DNA from: Myxocyprinus asiaticus
Taxonomy: Eukaryota > Chordata > Actinopteri > Cypriniformes > Catostomidae
Direction: 5' to 3'
DNA: 64,000 nucleotides
NCBI RefSeq assembly: GCF_019703515.2
Contig: NC_059393.1
Span: 9,503,501-9,567,500, forward strand
The notes beneath the pieces are model-generated. The model made no database searches. It was given only the letters and a program-made list of their open reading frames with translations, and was not told the origin of the DNA. Position numbers and translations under genes: made by a program. Below are positions 44,655 through 57,259 of this stretch, piece after piece. Numbering within the stretch: position 1 is the first letter of the stretch; every line of letters starts with the position of its first letter.

Positions 44655-45125
44655 ACAATTTGAAGAGCATATTGCTGAGCAAGTAAAGTCAATATATTAA
44701 TAACAACTTAACTGAATAATAACACATACGGTTTATTCGCACATACTTTTGTAGGTACTGTAACTCTATTGCCCCTTTTAGTACCAGTTTGTTACCGCCA
44801 CATTAGCGGAGGGCTAGAGTGGGCAGAGCGTAAAATATATCTCATTGTTATCAGTTCTCAACAAGCCTTTGTTCTGTTCAATTGTTCGTCTTTTTTCTCT
44901 CCCTTAGCTTTCTGCTCACACCTTTTTTGTTTGGACATAATGTGGTAGAATTATAGATGTATTCAAGGGTGCGTTTGTGTGCAGTATGAGAATATTGCTG
45001 AGCAAGTAAATTCAATATATTAATAAGAACTTAACTGAATAACAACAGATACGGTTTAATTATCTTTTGTAGGCACTGTAACTCTATTGCCCCTTTTAGT
45101 ACCAGTTTGTTACAGTAAAACAAGA
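44655..45125 (+). repeat. ~150-bp repeat pair flanking the duplicated 190-bp segment
   Basis: 'atattgctgagcaagtaaa' through 'tagtaccagtttgttac' occurs at 44667-44795 and again at 44993-45113 as direct copies. A third copy lies inverted at 45718-45890. The 42116-type segment sits between the two direct copies. Confidence 0.88.
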
Positions 45126-45315
45126 CCGCAAGCTGGATATGCAGTGGCCCAGCGTTCATGTCTGCATACATGTATTTGCATAAAGTATGTTTCTGGCCTT
45201 AGCCGGCATTAGTAAACTGTCTTCTTCTTCAGTCCCATTACATACGCCCATATTTTGCCTGAAATGAAGACGTCCCATACAGGATTCTGGCACAAGTAAG
45301 ATGTGTTGCCATCCC

Positions 45316-45708
45316 TGTCACGGAACCCTCAGTGCGAGTGTCGCAGAGAACTGGAGCTGACAGGCCAGGATGCTGGGCCACATGCCCCTCACATGCTAAG
45401 GCCCCAGGGAAGCTGTGCCACTGAGAGGAAGCAGCCACCCCTCATGTCCCTGACCAGGAGGGAAGTAAGTGTGGCCACTGGACTCCGCCCCTTTAACCTT
45501 GACCGAAGTTTAATCACTCCCAGACATTCACAAAGCCCCATCGCAACATGAGGATGCCAGGTCCCCCTGTTTATTTTGGACATTAATTCCCCCATGGACA
45601 CTTTCTCTCCCTTTTCCCCTATTTTCTGTGGTTTATTATTTAAAATAAACGCCTCTCTGAGGCCTGACACCACACCCACTGTGTCTGTCTCCTGCTCACC
45701 CTGCCACA
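45316..45708 (+). mobile_element. Solo LTR (393 bp)
   Basis: Starts TGTCACGGAA, ends CTGCCACA. Flanks are ATCCC (45311-45315) and ATCCA (45709-45713), a 5-bp duplication with one mismatch. AATAAA at 45644-45649 is followed 60 bp later by the LTR end, as in an R-U5 region, so it is in plus orientation. It has inserted between 'gatgtgttgcc' and 'taatgtgcatt' within the fold-back region. Confidence 0.78.
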
Positions 45709-45717
45709 ATCCATAAT

Positions 45718-45890
45718 GTGCATTCTTGCATTACTGTGGCGGTAACAAACCTCACTACTCAAGGGGGCGACAGAGTTACCTTCAAACATCTGTACTTTTA
45801 AACTGTATGTGTTATTGTTCTGGTAAGTTGCTATAAATATATTGACTGACTGAATAACTTGCTCAGTAATATCTAAGTTCCTCATGGCAA
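45718..45890 (-). repeat. Inverted third copy of the 44655-type repeat
   Basis: The reverse complement of 'tgcattactgtggcggtaac...gcccc...taacttgctcagtaat' aligns with 44667-44815 ('gctgagcaagt', 'taataacacatac', 'ttgttaccgccaca'). Confidence 0.82.
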
Positions 45891-46329
45891 GTCAGTCCAT
45901 TCAGTGGCCATCTTTGGAATGCTCCAAGGCAACTATTTTCTATGGTTACAAGCGGCAAAAAAGTACAGCTCCTATCTACTCGAATAGGGAAAGATGAAAC
46001 CTCCAAAACAGTTTGTCATGGTTATGATCAAAGAACATATTTCAAATCAGCAGATAAATCTGACAACAATGGCAGCATACATTGTGCTTCTTTAGCACAG
46101 ATCACGCTAAAAAACGTTATTTTTCAGGCTGTTTCAGCTCATGCCACATACACGTTCTCGAGTTGACTGACAAGCGGTGTCTGTATTAAGGTGGGACTTC
46201 CTTTTCTACAACCGCATATTGGGCGTTCCAATTTCTCCCATTAATTTTAAGACAAGTGTTCTGGCTTGGGCTAAACAGCCCAAACTTTGGTAATATTCTC
46301 TTAAAACTGTTGCTCTGCTATGACAGTAA

Positions 46330-46565
46330 TTAACTTGTCTGCTACAGTGCCCCTTGTGGCAAAGTTGACACTGAAATGCATACTTGTGTTACATTATGAA
46401 TTGCAGTCTGAAGCATTTTGGAACTCAACAATGCACAAAACCGAGCTTGCTTAGCTATAAGCATCTGCATTTAAGTCCGTGCATTGAGTATGTTTCGGCC
46501 GTGAGTAGAGTAAATGGACAGCACGCTTGCATTTACATAATTGCATAGAGTGTGTTTCTTGCCTT
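46330..46565. repeat. Degenerate repeat related to 41340-41830
   Basis: Phrases such as 'gcttgcttagctataagcat', 'gagtatgtttcggcc' and 'gtgtgtttcttgccttaa' echo 'cttgaagcatttgcaatcac' and 'gaagagtatgttttggcctt' of the earlier block. Alignment is only partial. Confidence 0.45.
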
Positions 46566-46599
46566 AATAAAGTTCTCAGTTATTTTTCATTTAAGCATC

Positions 46600-47340
46600 A
46601 ACTTTGTCTAGGACAATCTCATTGCCGTCTCATTTGTGATTTTTCTTTCCCATAGTCTATGTGGGGTTCACAGGCTTCAATGCCCATTCTCAGCCCTCCC
46701 CCTTCATTTCCTTCACAAATTTGTCGTTGTGTAAAAATAGCCCATGTCCTCCTTCACACAGACGACACAGTTTAGCAGGTAGACTTGAGAAGGTCACATA
46801 TCCAACACTGCGTCCTGTAGCAGTCTCCAGAAGTCTGTCTGTTTAGCACTGAGAGAGATTGTCTGTCAAAATATCGTCTAGAATAGTTTGAGACGTGTCT
46901 ATTTGAGGACAATAACACAATAACAACCAGAAGCTCTTGATTGACAGCTGGAATGTGGGCAGGGGCTTCACATTATGGGCTAATATTTGTCTTTTCAGTA
47001 AAAAAAGATAATTAAATGACCCTTCCTTGCTTTGACTGCCAGGAGACAGATTGAATTTAGAAACTTAGAAATATCCTAGTTTTCAGAGCTCTGTTTTGCA
47101 TATACATGGCTAATGTTAGTCAGGATTGTGAATTTAATGGGTAAATTGCAAGTCTCTAGAAACTGAAGCAGTTCAGCCAGAGGTGGAGGTACGGATGAAT
47201 GTTCAGGTCTGTCTCCTGTGGTTATTTGTGGATTGTGGCCTCCTGGATTACTGACCAGCTAACATAAACTTGCAAGCATTTTCATGCCAAGTCCAGACTG
47301 CCACAAGTGCCAAGTTCAACATCCCAGACATACACACACA

Positions 47341-47392
<52 letters not shown>

Positions 47393-50300
47393 CAAAATTT
47401 AATTCACCCTCTGCCCTGAGGAGGAGATCTGAGATCAAACATCCTCTCACACACAAAAGTTGAAATTACATACAAATCACAAGCTGTGGAACAATAAGGC
47501 TGATGTGAAAGACAGGTACACACTTCTGTTGTAAATAAATCTGATGACAGTATACGCCTGTGCTGATGAAGTTACATGTACTGTGGAATTATAAAGCTCA
47601 ATGTCGCCATCTTGTGTTTGATAAAGAAACAGCACTTTTAGTGGTGCTCACTGAGGCAGCACTACTACTGTTGCTACGCTAAACATAAACAGGGCCCTAG
47701 CAAATGGAGTAAATATAAAGTGTCAATATACAATAGGTATTATATCGTGTAACATGCCCTGCATTTTCCTGAAGTATACTGTTAGAAATGTTCAATAGGT
47801 TTTTTATTTTATTTTTTATTTGAGCTAATACTTTACAGAAATTGACTTTCAAAAAAACAACAACAACAAAAAAAAAAAACAACCCTGAGACATATTCACT
47901 GGAATAAATAGTTCCTCTGATTGGATTTTTAGAATCCAAGGAAAAACTTGTTACACATTCTCCTGGCATTTTCCATGTTACAACAAGTAGTTGCTAGATT
48001 GCAGGAGGCAAGACAACAGGCCCCATAACACCAACTACAAGGGTTGAAAAACTTTAATATGTCTGCGTGATCTCAGGCTTTTTTATATATTGGATTCAGG
48101 AGACATTTCATGCAATGTCCGCTTTTAAATGAAAATTAGAAGTGTGGACATTTGGACATATGGAATAAATGTAAAAGAAATAAATGGTCTGATGGTTGTT
48201 TACTATACGTAAGGGGTAATGTACAGTTAGCTGGTCATTATTGCAAATTATAACACTGCTCTCTAGAAAACTAAATTCTGATTGGTCAGTGGCGCCATCT
48301 AGCAGTCTGATATTGTTCGGAAACAACCGCACATCCACATATCAGACCGCTTATGGGAGTATTGAGAGTCATCTTTCCTGCTTCTCGGATTACTGTGCAA
48401 TCTCAAGTAATCTAATAAAATAATTTCAACTCAAGTCACTGTTTCTTGTGCATTTATTTATTTATTTGGCAAGTAATCTTGTAATAAGCTGGGTAATGAG
48501 CAGTCAGATATATAGTTGTTATATAGAAAATAAACACAACAGAACTTCCATGCAAACCGAGGTGGATTTCAGCTGTTCAGTGATTTATTTGTTCTCACAT
48601 AATTTCATAATTTAAACACAAATCAACATTTTATGTCCATTTATTATTTATTTGGTTAGTAGGCATGCAAGTAGGATAATGTACAGTCAACTAGTTATTT
48701 TTGCTAAATAAACCCCTTCAGGGTGATACAGTATATAACCCCTCCACGAAACCAGTACATCAGGGTCGGAAATTAATGGGCCTCTGGACAAAAATGCGAC
48801 TTAAAGTGACAAAAATGATCCTGAAATTCAAATGTGTGGTTTTTTATTTGCAATATCTGATATATATATATATATATAGAATCTTCTGGGAACATTAGTT
48901 TATTGTTATAAAAATTACAACCTAAAGAGAACGTTTCTAGAAAGTTCGGAATTAGTTTCCTAAAAAATAACCAAACGGAAACCACATGCTAACATTAGGG
49001 GAACATTCTGTGTTTGTTGGCGTCATTTTCTATTCTAGGCTCAGATATAAATATTATTGCATAAAGCATAAGATATAATTACTTGTTGTTAATAAATTGA
49101 TTACAATGAAGAATTTTACTTTACTTTTTATATGATTAGAAAACATATGTCCTATTAAAGGCAAAAAATGCCCCTGAAAATTAAATCCAGGGGGAAAAAG
49201 TTGCCCCTTAATGGAAAAGCTAAAACCCTAGTTACTAGGCCTACAGTTATTGCAGAATATCTTCAATTGTGTTGTGTCTGTCAAAGTCCTTTTAAGTCAA
49301 GTCAGGTCACTTGGTGGTCATGTTCGCGAAGCCTGATCAATACGTAACTATTGTAACTATTGTAAATGTTGATCACCCTTACACAAAATCTAGACTTCTG
49401 GCAAACTAGCTGCAAATTTGCCACTCTTTATTTTCACATGCAAATGAGCATGTGATTCACCGCAAATGTTTGCCAGAAGTTTGCCACAAAGCAAGTTTGC
49501 AGCAAATTTGCCATGAATTCTCTATTTTTGTAAGGCAGTTATGTCTGGCGAATTAAGCTCATCTAAATCGAGCTCAAGCTAACCAGTTCAGACTCAGAGT
49601 TCTGCACACATTCAGTCTTCATTACTTCATTACTGCTGAGACAAGTAAACATGCAGAGAAGAACCAGTGTAAAGACTGTTTACATTAGCTGTGGGAAAAT
49701 CCCACACTTATGCACATTGTGTACATTATCTGGCAGCGATGTTTAATCTTTCATTCAGTGTGGTGACAGAGACCCTGCAACATAAATAATGGCAACGTTT
49801 AATGCATGGAAAAAAATGGATTACACTGTGACCTTGTGAGAGATTCATTTTGCAAATCTTGGAATCTGTGTTTTTGAAAGACTCATTTAAGTGAACAAAT
49901 CATTCGCTTTCATTGTTTCAGTTGTGAACGACTCTTTGTTTAATGAATCAAGCCTGATCTTATGAAAACTGCATGACACTGTCAACATTTTTGGAAAATG
50001 ACATTACGTGGTTCATTACACGTATTGCGCCACTTGCGAGCTGAAATGTCCACTCTGTGGCGCTAAAAGCGGGTTAAATATTCTCCCAAACAGATGAGGT
50101 TTTTAAGGTTAATGCAAATAAATAAAAGCAAATGTAAGATAAAAACCACAATTGCTGAAGCAACCACGTCATTTTGTGGTACTTTCAGGACACTTTCGGC
50201 ATATGTGTCGACAGCATTGTGTGAGGAACAGTGCAAAAAGTGTTTATGAACTGACTTTTAATGAAATTCAATAAAAGTCTTTGTTGTTGTAGCACATCTA

Positions 50301-51985
50301 GTGTTTATCTCACCAGGAAACTGGTGCGACATGTACGATGAGCCACGTAAAAATTATTTTGATACTACAAATGTGATACTATGAGACTTAAATGAATCAC
50401 TTGAGCTAATGATTCAATGACTTACAACACACTGTAAGTTATGCTCATTAGTCGCCACCTACTGGTGTAAAATATAACCTGCAGAAACCGTCACTCAGTA
50501 CGTTTACTTGCGTGGTTATAACTAAGCTACAGCAAAATGTCTGTTAAATTTCGGAGGAAGAAATGCCATTTTTCTCAACAGTTTCCCATCAATGCTGTGT
50601 GTCATTTCTTAGTAAAGATTATTATTGTGTAACTGTCCATAAGCTACAAATACAAGTGATTACTCCACCCTTGTCATATGTCTCTGTTCAGTGCACAGAC
50701 AGCATGCTTTGGTAACAAGGCAACAGATGGTCACAGCAATTTTTGTACTGTAATTGCTAAGTAGAAATAGACATTAAGATGGGGCAGATGAGTTCAGTGT
50801 CTCTGGATTGGAACATAGCCAAGATGCTGTTATTCAGATATTCATGTATATCAGGATAGAGGATATAAAACACAGAGGCTCACAGTATCTCTCACAGATT
50901 ACATGACATTTCTAAACACGAAACCGTATATTTTTGGTTATTCCCAGGAAACGGTGCACGCCATTTGTGTGATTACTGGTAGGTAATAAAAAATATGATC
51001 AAATTATTTATTCAGAAAATGTATTATGCGTTTTATAAAAAGAAAACAACACAGACAGTGAAAGCATGATATTTTAATTTCAATAATAGCAAAATGTAGG
51101 TAGCATTTATTATATTTTTTTATTTTGTATAACATGCAATGGAGACACAGTGCAAATGGGTTGATGTTCAGAAAAACAAACATTAAAAAAACTACACACT
51201 AAACTAAGTTTAATGTCTCACATAAAGTGAATAATTTCAGTATCCTGTCTAAGTGATAGGGACACAGATAAGTCCAATATGGCACCGGTTCCTGAGAATT
51301 TGCATTTTATAATTGTGTTCAGATTTTTGTAGACCAAACATTATGGCATTTGACTGATGTTTAGAGGAAATAGGTCCAAAACTTTAGTAAATGTAAAACA
51401 TTGTGAAGTTAGCTCTCCTCATATACAATACATATTTTAGACAATAGAGGGCGACGTACATCTTTACATGCTTGGATTACCAATGTTCTGGTAAAACAAT
51501 TATTGTTGACTTTCAGTCTCTAACTTTTTAAAGCATGTTTAGAGACATATTTCCTGCTGTCATTTATAAAGCTACATTGATTTGCAGGAAAATCTATCAA
51601 ATTTCTTATGTACCTCTTTTGGGCTGGTTGTCCCACACGGAAGGGCTTTATCTCAGTTTCTACATGTTTTTAAATCAAAACAAATTCCAATTATACAAAT
51701 GTGCTTTCTCTAGCAGTTTCATATGTTGGTTTAAAAATTAGAATAATTTTTGTGATTCTGTCATCAAACATTTTAATATCATGTAATAGCTGTTGGGTAA
51801 ACAAGTGAATGCAGTAAAACCACACTAGCATTAAGCCAAGAGTACTATGTATGTAATGAAGGTAGATCTTAACCAAAAGCTTGAACTGTGTTCTCAGGAC
51901 AATGTCAGGTCATGGCAAGTTGTCACATTTTTTATGGGGTAGGTTGTCACAGATGTATACAATTTACAATATTTGCTGGCCAAAG
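46600..51985. other. No gene recognised; scattered microsatellites and small repeats
   Basis: (CA)n at 47333-47389 and a short (TA)n at 48860-48878. 'tgcaaatttgccac' and 'gtttgccagaagtttgccac' repeats at 49385-49525 may be a small MITE. 48240-48700 shares 'tttatgtccatttattattt'-type text with 35270-35350. No frame with a family signature. Confidence 0.45.
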
Positions 51986-53469
51986 CAATAGGTGCGTCCC
52001 AAACACTTCTGCACTATTCTATGTCATTTTATAGTGTGAAGTAGTTCGAGTAGTATGTTTATACTGGAAACGCAACAAAATGAAGTGTACTACGAATACC
52101 CCGATGATGCACTTCATCAAAACCGAGTGTGGAATGTTTAGGGCCCTATGATATCTGTTGCGTAAAACATGGTTGGAATCGCGTAATACAGTCATAAAAA
52201 CGGAATTACCTATAAAACGCAGAATGTCACGGAATTTGTCATATTTGGGATAAAATGAAGTATAAATGCACAATTGCTCAAATTAAAATCATATATCCTA
52301 TTGATTAAACCACAAAAGTCTGATATTTATTTAATCAAATATACGGTTTGCATGAGCTACGCACTTTAACATTAAATTAATGTGAGAAGCTGCTGCTTAA
52401 AGTCCCTGTGAAATCAAAATTAAAGTTTTGCTGCTTTTAGTCTATATTTTGTGTACTTCCAAATGCTGGCGTAATTCTTTTTCAGAAGATGTAAGCATTT
52501 AAAATCAGCAGTCGCTCTCTTTCGGCTTGACAGACCGAAGCACAGTCATCGCCTGAGAAACTTTGTCCAATCAAATGCTTTCTAGAAGGAGAACACTCCC
52601 TCCCTCTAGCATGTCTGGCTGTGTTCTAACTGCCGCTGATCATGCCTTGGCAGGGTACTTCGACAGGAGCACAAGCCATGCTTTAGGGTCAATTCCAAAC
52701 ATATTTTCCGATAAGAATTGCTTAAAATTAGTTTTGACTTACCATTATCACCTTTCAGCCTTCTGAAGCTCTCACAGTTGAGGGTAATTGTCTTCGTATG
52801 GAATAGGGCATAGGCATGATGACTTCTAATTAAGACACGCTGATGCCGAAGCTTATTTTTATGCAGACGGAGGTTTCCTGGATATACTGCTTTGGTAAGT
52901 GTTCTTTATGCTTAGTGTATTGTGATTCAAACATGGACAAATTAGCTTCTACTCGCTTGTTTCACAATCATCTGTATTTGCACAATGGCTCTAGCCTTGT
53001 CCTAATGTAAACAAAGTCCCCGCCCTACATTTTTTTCTCATTCGAAGAACCGTTTCACTCGGAAATACATCACAATACAGTAATAAAGTTGGTCATAACC
53101 TCCATTTCATTTAAACATTTCTTGAAATTATGCCTCCTTTTCTCGAAACTCTAAACACAAATCCATAATTTCTCAACCTAATTCCCCAAACTTCCTATTT
53201 TCAGGTCAAAATGAAGCTCTCCACTCAAAACCATTCAATCTTACTGAAAAACCTAACTTTGCCCTCAGACATGACACACAAGCCCTCAAAAACACACACA
53301 CTACAGCATAGTCTTATACACTGGTGAGATAAATTCAAAACAATACTACAAAACCAGTAATAAGTTATGTTGCTTGTGGTTCTCCCCCTCAAAAACCTTT
53401 TCACATGATGAACACAAAAGACACAAATGTATACATTTGTGTAGTGTTATAGCATAGTGTTATAGGGTC

Positions 53470-54910
53470 CAAGAATGGCATGGCAGTGGAGTACCCCTCG
53501 TTGGCTGATGGCCGTGCACATAGTGACGTTCCCTCCACGTTGGCCAGGGACATTCACAATAGCCCAATGGCCAATTATGTTCCTCCCACTTCTTTTGGTC
53601 AAGTTAAATCCAGCCTAGTCAACAAAGATAATCTCATGGGAAACAGGCCGGCCTTCAATCTCAAAGATTCTCTGCAAAACACATGAAACAGTAGAGTAAA
53701 TGACTACACAGTTCAAGAGGGCACAAATGGCAGACCACCATATGTACTTTGTGCTACAGTATAAACTGCTGTACTGCTATACTGTGACAGTACACAATAC
53801 TTCATACAATATTAAAAACTCATACTTGAACATATTCCAGACGTTGGTTTTTCACTCTGTCAGAGTTTCATTCGAAAGTGACGCGGTAGGCCTGTTTCAT
53901 CCGGAACCTGTGCTTTCGGAGGATGCAATCAATTGTGGAGAGGCTGATGGCATTTATCCCTTGAAATTGGTGATTGTCTTCAATCACTCTCCTTTGAATC
54001 TCTCGCAGGTGGAGTACATTGTTGGCAATGACCATATTTACCAGCTCCCTCTCTTGCTCCTCCGACAAAAGCCTTAGCCTTCCTCCACCAGGTGGTCGTC
54101 TCTGTGTCCTACAAAAATAGAACTACTGATTACTGAAACTGTAACACATCCTTTTTACAAAATGGAAGCATACAGAAACTATCTGTATGTGAGGCAATTT
54201 GATGCATTTCTTTTTATTAGTATAGTGCAACAGCTACAGTACATGTATGTGTTGTAACAGCACAGAGTACAACACTCAAAATTTACAGTAGAGAGCAGTC
54301 TGAAGTATACCTACCTGTTTTCCTCCCTGACGGTGAAGCGACTCGAGTTTGGCTGTACTCATTGCCCAGCCTCCCTCATAGTCATACCATGGACAAGGAC
54401 ATGGTCAACTAGAGTGACACGAATTTCATCCGACACTGCTTGTCCCCTTGCCCTTGCCCTTCCTTGTCATTGTCGTCCTCCTCCTCCACCTCCTCTCTGG
54501 TGTCCTCAACCTCTTCCTTCACGTCTCTCTGGATCCATTGTTCCAAAACTGAATGAACTGACTCGGGCCCTTTTATCTATCTATTGAAGGTTCTGATTGG
54601 TGTGTGATCATTTTTGACTCTTATTGTTTCCACCTGGGTAATTGTGTGCTAATTGAGCTCAAGCTGTGCTGACTTGAGTGAACAATATTGAATTCTAGTA
54701 CTTTCTAAATGACCACATGGTATAGGCAATGAGAAATGAATGGATTTGTGTGTAGAGTTTTGCAGTGACAGTTCAACAAATTTGACTCATGTGTCAAAAC
54801 AGGGGAATAGTGTTTATAGTTTAGGGAAATGGGTGTGCTTTTTGATAAATGGCATTATGGTTTTGAAATTTTAGTTCAAAAGCCTGGTTATAGTGTTTAA
54901 GCAATCGAGA
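53470..54910 (-). pseudogene. IS630/Tc1-superfamily transposase pseudogene, three exons, 3' truncated
   Basis: Minus-strand exons can be read as exon 1 54538-54315 (ATG at 54538, donor CAG|gtaggt), exon 2 54108-53826 (acceptor ttgtag, donor CAA|gtatga) and exon 3 from 53671 down to about 53475 (acceptor ttttgcag). Exon 2 encodes EEQERELVNMVIANN and LHLREIQRRVIED, a helix-turn-helix-type part. Exon 3 encodes FVD-stop-AGFNLTKR and NVPGQRGGNVTM, where the stop (TAG) replaces the residue after the first catalytic Asp. Other stops occur in exon 1 and in exon 2 (TGA after RVTFE). The rest of the catalytic domain is lost at about 53475. The right end toward 54910 looks like the element terminus ('cgattgcttaaacac' inverted). 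Confidence 0.8.
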
Positions 54911-54987
54911 AAAACTGTAATGACAAAGAGCAGAGCACTTTATTCCCTGTGAAGCACACATGCAGACTATATATTTATATAATTACA

Positions 54988-57247
54988 GTTTTTTTTTCAA
55001 TTGCTAACAAGCATTGTTCAATACTGAAGCCACTTTTTCAAAACTCTTCACACTTTCAGCGAAACAGAAGTCTATGCGGACCAAACTGTGAATCATTTTT
55101 CATTGCTTTCAGACAAAATGCATTCAATGACCAAATTTTTCAAAATCCACGAACACTTTTGTCATTCATACTCCACAGCCTGAAAAACACTTTATATTTT
55201 CAGCTCATTTTTCAAATGCTAACACACTGCTTTCAAAACTGATAAAAACACATTCAAAACAGAATGATGGCAAATTTCAAGCATTTCTGCAGTAATTATT
55301 TTGAAATATAGAAAACCATAGCAGAAAATGAACTAATAATCATTCCAAGCTAATTGCAATTTCAACTGAAAGCTTACCCAGGTGTCCTGCTTTAGTCTCA
55401 TTACCATGTTTTAGTAAAAAACTGATTTTGTTTAGAAATATGGATCAAAGAAGACAGGTTGGTGGGAAAAGAGGAGTGATACAGAGAGGGAGAGTGTGTG
55501 GAGGACAAAGGGGAGGAAGACCAAGAGCGGTGATCTCTGATGCGATAAGGGCCTCAGTTAATGACCATGTTGTAAACCATGTTCTCTCTTTGAGAGAGGC
55601 TGGTCTAAGGGTGCAACCAAATCTGCACCGTTCAACAGTTGCATCAATAGTACGAATTTTCCGGCAAAACAACAGGTGACATGAGCAACCTTTGATTATA
55701 ACTGAACTACATATTACAGTACAATACAATGTCTACATTTTTATATGTACTGACATTTTGAAACCTATTACAATACAGTAATTGTTGTGTTTTAGGATCC
55801 AAAGGTTGCCTCCGAGAGGAGGGAGAGGCAGAATCTTTCCAGATGTGCAGGAAATTGGTAATTGCCAACAATGCAATAAAACTGCGGGAAATTCAGGACA
55901 GAGTGCTGGCAGACACATTCACTTTTGGAAATGTGAATATGGTTAGCACAACGACAACTGACAGAGTCCTAGATAAACATAAAATAAGGATGAAGCAATT
56001 GTACACTATACCCTTTGAGAGAAACAGTGAACGTGTAAAAGAACTCCAGTATCAGTATGTCCAGGTAAGATGTCTGTTCAGTAACATACACAGTTATGCA
56101 TAATGTAAATTACTGTAAAACTGTCTGTAATTTAGAGGGTAATGGAGATGGAAGCCAACCGAACTCCACGTACTCTTATCTTTGTGGATGAAGCTGGATT
56201 CAACCTGGCAAAAACACGCCGCAGGGGAAGAAATGTGATTGGACAGAGAGCAACCGTGGATGTCCCAGGCCAGAGAGGAGCTAACATCACGATGCGTGCA
56301 GCACTGTCCAGTGATGGTTTGCTGTTACACAAACCACTCATTGGCCGCTTCAATACAGACAGGCTTATTTCTTTTCTTGATGACCTGCATAATCGACTTG
56401 TGCCAGCAGAGGAGAGAAGGCGAGGGGCATCAAACTCCCCTACCTTCGTTGTTGTGTGGGATAATGTGGCATTCCACCACTCTGCTGCAGTCACAGACTG
56501 GTTTGCTGCACATCCCAGGATGTCGGTATTATTCCTGCCTTCATACTCCCATTTCTTAAACCCCCATAGAGGAGTTTTTCTCTCCGTGGAGGTGGAAGGT
56601 TTATGACCACCATCCACATGACCAGATGACTTTACTGGAGGCAATGAATGCGGGGTGTGGAGACATTTCTCCTGAAGACTGCCAGGGTTGGATTAGACAT
56701 TCCAGAAGGTACTTTCCAAGATGCATTGCCAGAGAAGACATCAGATGTGATGTTGATGAGAATTTGTGGCCAAATGCAAGCTAGAGAGAGGACTAGAACC
56801 CTCACAGTACTTTACAATCAGTGATTAGACTACACATGTTGTTGATGTGTTGACTTTTTTTTTTTTTTTTTTATCATTGCAGCCCTAGAATTTCAGGAGT
56901 GTTTTTTTCACAAATAAAGTACTATATTCAAAGAAAACAAATTGCAGCATTTCTGATTCATTCTTGTTACATATGCTTTAGTACATTCAATAAAGTGACT
57001 GTTGTTAGTGTTTTTTAGGTCTGTGTGTTATGAAAATGTATGTTTTCTGAATGAGAATTGTTGCCAGTGTTATGGTGGAACAAGCTTATTTTGAGACATA
57101 TATGAAGTGTTCTGTTTGTTTGAGTGAGTTTTGGAGGTGAGATTAACTGTTTGGCCAAGATTCATGTTGGTAATGCAGACTGTATGAAGAGTTTTGAAAA
57201 TGTGGCTTCAGTATTGAACAATGCTTGTTAGCAATTGGGAAAAAAAA
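54988..57247 (+). mobile_element. IS630/Tc1-superfamily transposon with intron-containing transposase
   Basis: Terminal inverted repeats of about 62 bp: 'caattgctaacaagcattgt' near 54998 and 'acaatgcttgttagcaattg' near 57218, continuing to 'aaactcttca' and 'tgaagagttt'. The three-exon transposase lies between. The structure is complete, but the ORF is frameshifted. The element is 2.26 kb long and lies opposite in orientation to the related pseudogene at 53470-54910. Confidence 0.85.
55440..56784 (+). pseudogene. Transposase of the IS630/Tc1 superfamily, three exons, two frameshifts
   Basis: Exon 1 55440-55675 starts with ATG and ends at the GT donor (55676). It holds DNA-binding sequence with a GGQRGGRPRAVISDAIRASV block and the VASIVRIFRQNNR end. 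Exon 2 55796-56064 follows an AG acceptor (tttttag-type, ttttag) and carries NAIKLREIQDRVLAD and ERNSERVKELQYQYVQ. Exon 3 56136-56784 carries the DDE domain: TLIFVDEAGFNLAKTRRRG (Asp 1), TFVVVWDNVAFHHS (Asp 2) and LPSYSHFLNP before the Glu. The introns are about 120 and 71 bp. A frameshift near 55850 breaks exon 2. A second one, in the run of five C at 56561-56565, breaks the frame immediately before the catalytic Glu, whose codon and the following GWIRHSRRYFPRC tail continue in the next frame to a TAG at 56782-56784. Confidence 0.88.
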
Positions 57248-57259
57248 CCTAAATCATAG

